Shown here: in pieces, positions 26,605 through 34,087 of the stretch
Layout of the letters: each line of letters starts with the position of its first letter
How positions within the stretch are numbered: position 1 is the first letter of the stretch
Program-made: the position numbers and the translations under genes
Assembly: GCF_043789415.1 (NCBI RefSeq)
Contig: NZ_JBDLLW010000001.1
Span: 1,984,001 to 2,048,000 of the forward strand
DNA: 64,000 bases
From: Renibacterium sp043789415
GTDB lineage: Bacteria > Actinomycetota > Actinomycetes > Actinomycetales > Micrococcaceae
Direction: 5' to 3'
The notes under the pieces: model-generated
The model's database searches: none
What the model saw: the letters and a program-made list of their open reading frames with translations, nothing else
Told to the model about the DNA's origin: nothing

Positions 26605-26791
26605 CCGGTGACTCCTGTTTTTTAAGAAGCGGGTGTCGCGGAGACTGAAGAGCAGCCATGAAACCTTGCCGTCTCACGCTACTATTCCGGTTGGCACAAC
26701 AGCGCTCCGCGAGCTTGCAGAACCATTCTAGCGAGCTTTTCCCCGTTCTGAGAGTCAGTGGCATCTCTGCCTGCGGAGGCCTTCCCTGGCT

Positions 26792-27556
26792 TCAGCCTTT
26801 GGCTGCTCTTCCGGCCTCGAGAGCATCGAGATCCCGGAGTGCATAGCGCTGATGAGACCATTCTTCGTCGAAGATGGTGTGCAAGCAGGAGAGTGTGGTC
26901 GCTCGGTATTCGGGGTTCCACGGCTCGCGGTGCATCACCCTCAGTTCCTCCACGGTGACATCGGCGAGGAAATTACGCACCATGGAGATCCGGTTCGCGC
27001 GGGCTTCGAGCACCTCCGGGTAGCTCGGGTTCTCGGTTGAGAAAACCGCCATCTCGTAGCCGTCGGTTTCGTATTCGGCGTTTGGCTGCCCGATCGGGTG
27101 ATAGGGCTGCTTGAGCTCCAGGATCCCGCGACCCAGCCACGTGTCCGTGGCCATCACTAAGTGGCGCAGCGTCTGCGCGAAGGACCACTCTCCGGCAACA
27201 GAGGCATCGACAGTACCCGGAGGCATCGCAGCGACCCGAGCGAGCACGGCATCCCAGCTCTGCTCGATTTGGGCCCAAGCGCTGCGGAGTCCCTCAGGGT
27301 CTTTGGCTTGCCGTTCAGCGCGACCGGGGAATCGGCGGTTCAGTTCGGCGTCGATGAAAGGGACGACGTCGACGCCGTTGATCAGCAGTGAGTTCTCACC
27401 TTCCAGCAACCACGGGGAATCGATGTCCGCTCCCGCTATCTCAACCGCGCGCATCACCACGCCAGAAAGATCAGCCCTGGCGAAACGCGATTCCCGCAGA
27501 TTCACATCGATGAATTCAGTGCGGCTCAGATCGCCGGACTGCGACTGAGGAGTCAT
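26792..27556 (-). CDS. DinB-fold protein with N-terminal pentapeptide-like segment
   Basis: 254 residues. The first 50 residues contain F.DVNLRESRFARADLSGVVMRAVEIAGADID, a short pentapeptide-repeat-like stretch. The remainder is a DinB_2 four-helix domain: VAGEWSFAQTLRHLVMATDTWLGRGIL holds one metal His, and CLHTIFDEEWSHQRYALRDLD the others. DinB-fold proteins are metal-dependent thiol transferases or hydrolases acting on small molecules. The ATG at 27556 is chosen because the pentapeptide part begins right after; no clear ribosome site is seen and translation may be leaderless. Confidence 0.8.
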   Translation of the reverse strand: MTPQSQSGDLSRTEFIDVNLRESRFARADLSGVVMRAVEIAGADIDSPWLLEGENSLLINGVDVVPFIDAELNRRFPGRAERQAKDPEGLRSAWAQIEQSWDAVLARVAAMPPGTVDASVAGEWSFAQTLRHLVMATDTWLGRGILELKQPYHPIGQPNAEYETDGYEMAVFSTENPSYPEVLEARANRISMVRNFLADVTVEELRVMHREPWNPEYRATTLSCLHTIFDEEWSHQRYALRDLDALEAGRAAKG

Positions 27557-27589
27557 GACGGCGATTATTGCACGCGGTACGGAGCCGGG

Positions 27590-27627
27590 CCAGAGCAAAC
27601 TGGTAATTCCAGAGCAAACTGGTAATT
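27590..27627. repeat. Perfect 19-bp tandem duplication upstream of the DinB-type gene
   Basis: Units 27590-27608 and 27609-27627 are identical. Each contains CCAG and CTGG arms around GAGCAAA, so each unit is partly symmetric. They lie 34 to 71 bases upstream of the minus-strand start at 27556, where regulator sites would be. Confidence 0.7.
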
Positions 27628-27694
27628 TCGGCTTATCCGGGAAGGGGCCGATTCCTGGCAGTTGCTCGCCTCGCCGGAGGTTCGGTCGAAGCGT

Positions 27695-28105
27695 TCAACC
27701 CAGCATGAGCGCGTTCGGATCATCAGGGCTCACCCGGAAAGGCAGTTTCGCGCCCACCTTCCAGTTGTGCAGCGCGGCTTCGGCGATCATCGTCTGGTAG
27801 CTCGCTCGGTAGTTTGGCTGACCGGGGAAACTGAGTTCTAGCTCCACGGTGTAGATCGGTGAACCCAGCAGATCCTGACTCGTGCGGTGCAGTGCGAGGA
27901 CAGTGCCGCTGCCTTGCAGCATCCCCGCGTAGAGAGTCATGGCGGCGAAGGGATTGGCGGCGGAGATGCCGTGGTTCACCGCTGGCTGGGCAGCTAGCTG
28001 TTCCGAGAGATCGGCTGATTGCCGCAGATTCTCCCGCCAGTCAGTATTGTGCCGTTGCTGCTGACCGGCCTTCATCAGCCGGAGGATGTCTCCGAAGACG
28101 CCCAT
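27695..28105 (-). CDS. Conserved hypothetical protein, paralogue of the next gene
   Basis: 136 residues, not recognised. It starts MGVFGDILRLMKAGQQQ and ends in a beta-rich part: YTVELELSFPG.P.Y, a helix, then V..DPNALML. The same order occurs in the gene at 28114 (Y.LEVLVTLPG.APY, V.VDPADPQNIAL), so the two are tandem duplicates with diverged sequences. No signal peptide or catalytic motif is visible. Eight bases separate them, so they share a transcript. Confidence 0.7.
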   Translation of the reverse strand: MGVFGDILRLMKAGQQQRHNTDWRENLRQSADLSEQLAAQPAVNHGISAANPFAAMTLYAGMLQGSGTVLALHRTSQDLLGSPIYTVELELSFPGQPNYRASYQTMIAEAALHNWKVGAKLPFRVSPDDPNALMLG

Positions 28106-28113
28106 TGGGGTGC

Positions 28114-28572
28114 CTAACTGGTCAGCGCAATGTTCTGCGGGTCGGCAGGATCAACTGCGACGTCGTGGCTGCTGCCAATGGAGTAATTGGCTAAAAACTG
28201 GGCGGCTACCATTTCTCGTTTGGTCACCGAATAAGGCGCCGCGCCGGGGAGCGTGACGAGCACTTCAAGCTGATACCACGGGTTTCCGGCGGTGCGTTCT
28301 CCGGTGTCGACCAGTCCGGTGATCACTGAGCTTCCGGGGGCGCCGATGGCGATGATTCGATTGAGCTCCTGGCCGTAGGCGTTGAGCACATCGTGATCGG
28401 CTTGAAGCTGTGCGGAAACTTGCCCAGCGTTGGCTGCTGTGACTTGGCTGCCATCGGTGTAGCCGCCGTCGCGAAGCTGCTGCGAGGCCAGTTCCTGGGC
28501 GGCTTGGGCCTGCGCTGCCCAATCCTGATTGCCACCGCTGAAGGCGTTCTTGGCTCGATCGAACAGTCCCAT
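28114..28572 (-). CDS. Conserved hypothetical protein, tandem paralogue
   Basis: 152 residues, not recognised. A Gln/Ala-rich helical first half (QDWAAQAQAAQELASQQL) leads into AIGAPGSSVITGLVDTGERTAG and a beta-rich second half that resembles the downstream gene. GAGGGA lies just before the ATG at 28572; the in-frame GTG at 28587 is an alternative. It is likely first in a two-gene operon. Function is unknown; a soluble cytoplasmic role is likely because no membrane helix is seen. Confidence 0.68.
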   Translation of the reverse strand: MGLFDRAKNAFSGGNQDWAAQAQAAQELASQQLRDGGYTDGSQVTAANAGQVSAQLQADHDVLNAYGQELNRIIAIGAPGSSVITGLVDTGERTAGNPWYQLEVLVTLPGAAPYSVTKREMVAAQFLANYSIGSSHDVAVDPADPQNIALTS

Positions 28573-28663
28573 GGTTCCCTCGCTCACATATGATTCAAAA
28601 TTGAAATTAATTCTTCTCAGATCATCTCAGGAGTCTTGCCGGTGGACAAGACCTGAGGCCTGG

Positions 28664-29152
28664 TTATCTGGTGTTTGATCCGATGTCGCCGAAGAGCGGA
28701 GCGAGCAGCTTCCATTCGGCGATCGCGCAGCCGTCATGCTGGTCAAAGGTTTTGTTCACGGCTGAGCCCTTGAATACTCCGGTGACTTTCGCCGTTTGCG
28801 GGCCGCCCGACTGCAAGGTGCAACTCTGCGGAGTGCTGACGTTTTCGAAAACGCTTTTTCCTGAAGCTTCCAGGGCGGCGCAGGCCTTGCCCGGATCGCT
28901 CACCGTCGAGCCGGAGAGCGCGGCTCCGCCGTCGCACTTCAGCGTGCTAGTACTGGAGGCGGACGCTGGATCAGCCTGCACAACGACGGTCAGTGAAGTT
29001 TCAGCGACCGAGGGGGCGGGGGCATTCGTGGAATGGGTCTGTGCGGGACCGCTGGCGGCGGGGTTTGAGGGTGTGGCGCAGGCCCCCAGGAGCAGGGCTA
29101 GGCTTGATCCGCACAGGAGAGCAGTGAGCCGTAACGCTATAGCGTGTTTCAT
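28664..29152 (-). CDS. Lipoprotein of the subtilisin-inhibitor-like (SSI) type
   Basis: 162 residues. A lipoprotein signal peptide ends in LLLGAC. After a Pro/Ser/Thr spacer the domain reads LTVVVQADP, LKCDGGAALSGSTVSDPGKACAAL, QSCTLQSGGPQTAKVTGVFKGSAVNKTFDQHDGCAIAEW. The two pairs of cysteines and the G.A.V.G...G..V..TF....GC order are those of Streptomyces subtilisin inhibitors, which block extracellular serine proteases. Here it would be tethered to the membrane. The ATG at 29152 gives a standard signal peptide. Family assignment is from motif memory, moderately sure. Confidence 0.68.
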   Translation of the reverse strand: MKHAIALRLTALLCGSSLALLLGACATPSNPAASGPAQTHSTNAPAPSVAETSLTVVVQADPASASSTSTLKCDGGAALSGSTVSDPGKACAALEASGKSVFENVSTPQSCTLQSGGPQTAKVTGVFKGSAVNKTFDQHDGCAIAEWKLLAPLFGDIGSNTR

Positions 29153-29193
29153 GATTTTTCCCGTGCCATTCCTGCTCATCGAATGACTTCAGC

Positions 29194-30135
29194 CTAGGCC
29201 TGAACCAGCTCTTCTGGAAGGCGTGTACTCAGATCGTTGAGCAACCGTGACCGCAGTTCAGCGGCCTGCTCGCTGAACTTCCTCTGCAGCGCAGCATATT
29301 CGGCTTTGCCCTCGGCGGATTCGATTCGAATCGCCGGATACCCCCACTCCTGAAGAGCATAGGGCGAGGCTCGCATATCCATCGCACGAACCCTCCACGA
29401 CAACTCAAAGGCTTCCATCAGAAGTTCGCTGGACAACAGTGGCAGCAGCTTATACGTCCATTTATAGAGATCCATATTGGCGTGCAGGCAGCCCGGCTGC
29501 TCAAGGTCGCGCTGGGTCTCTCTGCTCGGCTGCAGTTCATTGAGCGGTATGGCCTCCGGAGTGTAGAAGCGGAAAGCATCGAAGTGCGAGCAACGGATCC
29601 GATTCTCTTCAACCACCTGATCGGTACCAGCTGCACCCAGACGCAAGTCCAGGTAATCGTGCCGGGCACCGTTCGACTCGCTCCGATAGACCATAGCCCA
29701 CTCGTGCAACCCGAAACAGCCGAATTGCGCGGGGCGTGCTGCGGTGCGCTTGAGCAGCTCCAGTGTGAAGGTAACCGCAGATGCCCTGGCCTCGAGAAAA
29801 GCCTCGGTATCGACCGTCACCGCGATTTCCTGGGCGTTCAGTCCGAGGATTTCTCGCTCAGTGGCAGTGGCTTCTCGGTAGTGTTTCCATTCCAGGCGTT
29901 CCCTGGCCTCCTCGCCGAGCAGCACGATGCCGCTGCCGGGATGCCAGCGGCGCAATTGCCCCGGTTTCAGGGTGTAGTAGGTGAAGAGAAAATCCTCCAC
30001 CGGGTGCGGCTGAGCTGCTGATCTCCGTTGTAGATAGGGCTCTGCATAACGATCCACCAAGGCGTGGTGCGCAGCAGCGCGCGGCAGCCAGTCTTCCGGA
30101 CTGAGTGCGCTGATCTTCGATGACACGATATCCAC
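29194..30135 (-). CDS. Conserved actinobacterial protein (often annotated as 3-methyladenine DNA glycosylase)
   Basis: 313 residues, normal length for the family. Highly conserved stretches are HPVEDFLFTYYTLKPGQLRRWHPG, ARPAQFGCFGLHEWAMVYR, DLRLGAAGTDQVVEENRIRCSHFDAFRFYTPEA and QPGCLHANMDLYKWTYKLLPL. Databases often carry the glycosylase name for this family, but no HhH or AlkA/AAG motif is visible here. The dense His, Cys and Asp in those blocks rather suggest a metal- or cofactor-dependent enzyme. It is 6 bases from the antiporter gene and probably cotranscribed. Confidence 0.7.
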   Translation of the reverse strand: MDIVSSKISALSPEDWLPRAAAHHALVDRYAEPYLQRRSAAQPHPVEDFLFTYYTLKPGQLRRWHPGSGIVLLGEEARERLEWKHYREATATEREILGLNAQEIAVTVDTEAFLEARASAVTFTLELLKRTAARPAQFGCFGLHEWAMVYRSESNGARHDYLDLRLGAAGTDQVVEENRIRCSHFDAFRFYTPEAIPLNELQPSRETQRDLEQPGCLHANMDLYKWTYKLLPLLSSELLMEAFELSWRVRAMDMRASPYALQEWGYPAIRIESAEGKAEYAALQRKFSEQAAELRSRLLNDLSTRLPEELVQA

Positions 30136-30141
30136 TCGAGG

Positions 30142-31869
30142 CTAAGCTCGCATCCGGTTCTGCCAGGACTTATCCATTGCGAAGGATTCCGCATCGAGGT
30201 CCATTAGCACGGTGCGCATCACCTCTTCATCGAGGTTCCCGGCGTCGCGCTCGCGGATGATCACGCTGCGCCGGATGTCATTGAGCATCCGTCTGGTGTC
30301 GTTCATGAAATTGCTCATTTCCTTGCGCTGCTGCGCAGATGGCTTGCCCGGCGTCGCGGAATCCGCTGTCTCTACCTCGTCCGTCGCCTCCTCCAATTCC
30401 TCATCAGCTCGTTGAGCTTGGGTCTGCGCGAGGGCGAGCTGCTTGAACCGATTCAGGATTTTATCCGCGATCTCCGGGCCTAGGTTCTTACTGATGGCCT
30501 CCCACTGCGGCTGCATCTCCCGGAACGCCACCTCATAGGTCTTGGCCACCAGCTCGCGTTCCGCTACGGCGTCGCGCTTGGCCTGATCAGGGTCGGTGAC
30601 CTTGAGCCACTTGATCACGAAGGGCAGCGTAACCCCCTGGATTAGCAGGGTGCCAATGGTGACCACGAAGGCGGTCAAATAGATGATGTCCTTGGCCGGA
30701 ATGTATTGCGAGGCCGCTAGACCGGTTACCGTGGCGGCGGAGGCCAGGGTGACCACGCCGCGCATTCCGGTCCAGGAGATCACCACCAGATCCTGCCAGC
30801 TCATCTCCGGCTCGGAGCGGCCGCGCCGTTGCTGACGGCGCAGCGCCCGCGGCGTCCGACGGCGATAGTAACTCAGGAAGACATAGGCTGGCCGGATCAG
30901 AATGGTCACCGCGAGCAGGATGAAAGCGACGCCCAGGCTGAAGCCCAGACCGTGCGGGCTCTCGACGGCGCTCTGGATGACCTCTTTGAACTGCAAACCG
31001 ATCACCGCGAAAACGAAAGCCTCCAGCAGCACATCGACTGAGGCCCAGATCGGTTGCTCCTGAAGCCGCATGGTGTAACTGGCCTTGGGAGCGTTATAGC
31101 CGAGCGATAACCCAGCTGCCACCACCGCGAGTACACCCGAGCCGGTGAACTCCAGATCGTTCATCTCGAAGCCGATGTGCTCGGCGAAGATGTAGGCGAC
31201 GAAGGGCACCAACAATCCGATCACCGTCTCGATCAGCGGGTCTTTGACCCGCTCCCGAATGAACTGCACGACGACGGCGATCAGCAGGCCGAAGCCCACG
31301 CCGATCACGATATTGACGAGCAGCAGCAGGATGCCCTCACCCACGACGTTCTGGCTGAAATTCCCGGCGCCGAGCAGCACCGGAACCAGGAAGAGCCGGA
31401 ACAGAGTGAGGGCTGCGGCGTCGTTGATCAGGCTCTCGCCGGAGAGCACCGTCATCACCCGGCGCGGCAGTCCGAGTTTCTTGCCGATCGCGGTGGCGGA
31501 AACGGCGTCCGGTGGGGCCACGATGGCGCCGATCAGCAGAGCCGCCGGAAGGGTCAGATCGGGGACCAGGATATTCGCTATCCCGCCGACTACCAGGGCG
31601 GTGAGAATGACGAGCATGATGCCGAGCCTGCGGATCTGCCGCAGTGAATTGGCGAAGTCCTGAAAGGAGATGTCCAGCGCCGCCGAGAACAGCAGGGGCG
31701 GCAGCACAATGGTCAGAATGACTTCCGGATCGATCTCAAAGCCGACTCCTGGGATGAAGGAGACCGCCAAGGCTACAGCGGTCACCACCAGCGGGGCGGG
31801 TAAGCCCATTTTGCGCGCGGCGACGGTGACCGCCATCGCCCCTACCAGCAGTAACAGGATGGTTTCCAT
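30142..31869 (-). CDS. CPA1-family Na+/H+ antiporter
   Basis: 575 residues with about twelve membrane helices in the first 420 and a cytoplasmic tail of about 150. Ion-path motifs: GAIVAPPDAVSATAIGKKLGLP and SGESLINDAAALTLF (the ND pair of electroneutral antiporters). It exchanges Na+ or K+ for protons at the membrane. AAAGGGG before the ATG at 31869 decides the start; the frame is open 14 codons further up. The long tail with a coiled-coil-like acidic part may be regulatory. Confidence 0.93.
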   Translation of the reverse strand: METILLLLVGAMAVTVAARKMGLPAPLVVTAVALAVSFIPGVGFEIDPEVILTIVLPPLLFSAALDISFQDFANSLRQIRRLGIMLVILTALVVGGIANILVPDLTLPAALLIGAIVAPPDAVSATAIGKKLGLPRRVMTVLSGESLINDAAALTLFRLFLVPVLLGAGNFSQNVVGEGILLLLVNIVIGVGFGLLIAVVVQFIRERVKDPLIETVIGLLVPFVAYIFAEHIGFEMNDLEFTGSGVLAVVAAGLSLGYNAPKASYTMRLQEQPIWASVDVLLEAFVFAVIGLQFKEVIQSAVESPHGLGFSLGVAFILLAVTILIRPAYVFLSYYRRRTPRALRRQQRRGRSEPEMSWQDLVVISWTGMRGVVTLASAATVTGLAASQYIPAKDIIYLTAFVVTIGTLLIQGVTLPFVIKWLKVTDPDQAKRDAVAERELVAKTYEVAFREMQPQWEAISKNLGPEIADKILNRFKQLALAQTQAQRADEELEEATDEVETADSATPGKPSAQQRKEMSNFMNDTRRMLNDIRRSVIIRERDAGNLDEEVMRTVLMDLDAESFAMDKSWQNRMRA

Positions 31870-31951
31870 CTTCCGTACCCCTTTGTCGTGCTGCCAAACG
31901 TCCTGCTTCACAGCCTAAGCTGCTTGCCATTCCCCGATCCCAGGTCACCTG

Positions 31952-31999
31952 AGGTGAAACGATAGTCGCCGGTCCCACCGGCGACTCCGTTTCTCACCT
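31952..31999 (-). terminator. Extended hairpin after lysC
   Basis: Arms from 31952 and 31999 pair through GTGAAACG, a small internal loop, and a 10-bp GC-rich stem (31964-31973 with 31977-31986) around a CCC loop. It follows the lysC stop on the minus strand and precedes the antiporter gene, so it most likely ends the lysC transcript. Confidence 0.65.
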
Positions 32000-32068
32000 G
32001 CGTGCTTTTCACCCGCGCGCTTTCGGTGCGGGGACCAGCTCAGCGCGCGGCGCGAAACTCAGCTGGAC

Positions 32069-32587
32069 TTAGCGGCCGGTTCCGGCGTAGACCGTAGCCT
32101 CTTCGGTGCCGTCCAGGTCAAAGGCCATGTGCACCGCACGGACGGCGGTATCCAGCAGATCCGCGCGAGTGACCACGGAGATTCTGATCTCGGACGTGGA
32201 GATCAGATCGATGTTCACTCCGGCGTCGGAGAGCGCCTTGAAGAACTTATAGGAGACCCCGGGGTGGGAGCGCATTCCGGCTCCGATCAGCGAGAGCTTG
32301 CCGATCTCCTCGTCATAGATCAGATCCTCGAAGCCCACTGAAGCCTGGGCGTCCTTGAGCGCTTGCAGGGCGTCCGCGCCCTCCACCATCGGCAGCGTGA
32401 AGGAGATATCGGTGCGCCCCGAGCCATGAGTGGAGATGTTCTGCACGATCATGTCGATATTCGAATGCGCGGCAGCGATGATGCCGAAGATCTCGGCGGC
32501 TTTGCCGGGGATGTCGGGTACCCCGATCACCGTGACCTTGCCCTCGGACCGGTCGTGGGCAACACCTGAAATGATGGGCTGTTCCAA
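32069..32587 (-). CDS. lysC: Aspartate kinase beta subunit from internal in-frame start
   Basis: Inside lysC a TTG at 32587 is preceded at 5 bases by GAAGGAG (32593-32599 on the minus strand), a full ribosome binding site. Starting here gives 172 residues containing both ACT domains. In Corynebacterium glutamicum the lysC gene is known to encode such a beta subunit of almost the same size from an internal start, forming an alpha2beta2 enzyme. The site is seen; its use is inferred. Confidence 0.55.
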   Translation of the reverse strand: MEQPIISGVAHDRSEGKVTVIGVPDIPGKAAEIFGIIAAAHSNIDMIVQNISTHGSGRTDISFTLPMVEGADALQALKDAQASVGFEDLIYDEEIGKLSLIGAGMRSHPGVSYKFFKALSDAGVNIDLISTSEIRISVVTRADLLDTAVRAVHMAFDLDGTEEATVYAGTGR

Positions 32588-33355
32588 AGCGACTCCTTCG
32601 CCTCTGATCATCTTGTCGTTCGTGGTGGGCAGTACCCAGGTCCCTTCCTGGTCACTGAACGAGGAGCGGACATGGATCGGCAAGCCGAAACGTCTGGCGT
32701 ATTCCACGCTGCGTAAGTGCAGCACCTTGGCGCCTGAGGCGGCCAGTTCGAGCATTTCCTCGCTTGAGATGCGCTCGATTTTCTTTGCGCTGGGCACTAC
32801 CCGGGGATCAGCTGTGTAGACGCCGTCCACATCCGTGTAGATTTCGCAGACATCGGCGTCCAGGGCTGCGGCGAGTGCCACAGCAGTGGTGTCGGAGCCG
32901 CCTCGGCCCATCGTGGTGATCTCGTTGGTGCTCCGGCTCATTCCCTGGAAACCGGCCACAATGGCGATGTTTCCCTTATCCACCGCGGTGCGGACGCGAT
33001 GGGGGTCGACATCGATGATCCTGGCTTTGCCGTGGATGTTGTCGGTGAACATGCCGGCCTGGCTGCCGGTGAAGGATTGAGCGACCGCGCCCTGGCTATT
33101 GATCGCCATCGCCAGCAGCGCCATGGAGATTCGTTCGCCCGCCGTCATCAGCATGTCGAGTTCCCGGGCGGGCGGATGTTCGGCTACTTGGGCCGCCAGA
33201 TCGAGCAGCTCGTCGGTGGTGTCGCCCATGGCCGAAACCACCACGACGACGTCGTGCCCGGCTTGGTGGGTGGCTACTACTCTTGCGGCGACGCGTTTGA
33301 TTCCGCTTGCATCCGCGACCGAAGAGCCTCCGTATTTCTGAACGATCAAACCCAT
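32069..33355 (-). CDS. lysC: Aspartate kinase (alpha subunit)
   Basis: 428 residues. It phosphorylates aspartate, the first step toward lysine, threonine, methionine and diaminopimelate. The kinase domain has KYGGSSVAD, VVSAMGDTTDELL, LMTAGERIS and FTGSQAGMFTD; the C-terminal part has two ACT domains (VTVIGVPDIPGKAAEIFG and SLIGAGMRSHPGVSYKFF), as in the feedback-controlled actinobacterial enzyme. The usual partner asd is not next to it; a long hairpin and then an antiporter follow. recR lies downstream of dnaX on the other side. Confidence 0.96.
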   Translation of the reverse strand: MGLIVQKYGGSSVADASGIKRVAARVVATHQAGHDVVVVVSAMGDTTDELLDLAAQVAEHPPARELDMLMTAGERISMALLAMAINSQGAVAQSFTGSQAGMFTDNIHGKARIIDVDPHRVRTAVDKGNIAIVAGFQGMSRSTNEITTMGRGGSDTTAVALAAALDADVCEIYTDVDGVYTADPRVVPSAKKIERISSEEMLELAASGAKVLHLRSVEYARRFGLPIHVRSSFSDQEGTWVLPTTNDKMIRGEGVALEQPIISGVAHDRSEGKVTVIGVPDIPGKAAEIFGIIAAAHSNIDMIVQNISTHGSGRTDISFTLPMVEGADALQALKDAQASVGFEDLIYDEEIGKLSLIGAGMRSHPGVSYKFFKALSDAGVNIDLISTSEIRISVVTRADLLDTAVRAVHMAFDLDGTEEATVYAGTGR

Positions 33356-33485
33356 AGCCCTAGTTAACTCCTGAAAGTTGTGGGAACGTTTCTCAGCTTA
33401 GCCGCCACCGCCCGCTGCGGTGAATCGCGGAGTAAATATTGCGCGACCTGCGATCCGTCACCTAGCCGAAATCGTTCGAAGCGGC

Positions 33486-34085
33486 TCAGTTCAACGCATT
33501 GCGGCGACCTTCGAAGGCGCGTCCCAGAGTGATCTCATCGGCGTACTCCAGATCACCTCCCACCGGCAGCCCGGAGGCCAGACGGGTGACCGTGATACCG
33601 ATGGTCTTGAGCATCCGCGCCAGGTAGGTCGCGGTGGCCTCGCCCTCCAGGTTCGGGTCGGTGGCAATGATGATCTCTTCGATCTGGCTGTCGCTGAGCC
33701 GGTTCAGCAGTTCGCGGATTCGCAGCTGGTCCGGGCCGATTCCGGCGATCGGGTTGATGGCGCCGCCGAGCACGTGATAGCGGCCGCGAAAGCTGCGGGT
33801 GCGCTCCACCGCGATGACATCCTTGGATTCTTCGACCACGCAGATCACGGTGGGGTCGCGCCGAGGATCGCGGCAGATGCTGCAGGTGTCCTCTTCCGAG
33901 ACGTTTCCGCAGATGCTGCAGAATTTCACCCGTTCCTTGACCGTCACGATCGAGGACACCAAGCGTTTCATGTCCTCGGGATCTGCTTCAAGGATGTGGA
34001 AGGCCAAACGCTGGGCGGACTTGGGGCCGATGCCTGGCAACCGGCCGAGTTCGTCAATGAGTTCCTGAACCGCACCTTCGTACAC
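33486..34085 (-). CDS. recR: Recombination protein RecR
   Basis: 199 residues, normal length. It acts in RecFOR loading of RecA at gaps. The helix-hairpin-helix (LGRLPGIGPKSAQRLAFHIL), four-cysteine zinc finger (FCSICGNVSEEDTCSIC) and Toprim motif (VCVVEESKDVIAVE) are all present. The start is GTG at 34085 with GAGGAGAG upstream inside the end of dnaX; only two bases separate the genes, so dnaX-recR is one operon. Confidence 0.96.
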   Translation of the reverse strand: MYEGAVQELIDELGRLPGIGPKSAQRLAFHILEADPEDMKRLVSSIVTVKERVKFCSICGNVSEEDTCSICRDPRRDPTVICVVEESKDVIAVERTRSFRGRYHVLGGAINPIAGIGPDQLRIRELLNRLSDSQIEEIIIATDPNLEGEATATYLARMLKTIGITVTRLASGLPVGGDLEYADEITLGRAFEGRRNALN

Positions 34086-34087
34086 GT

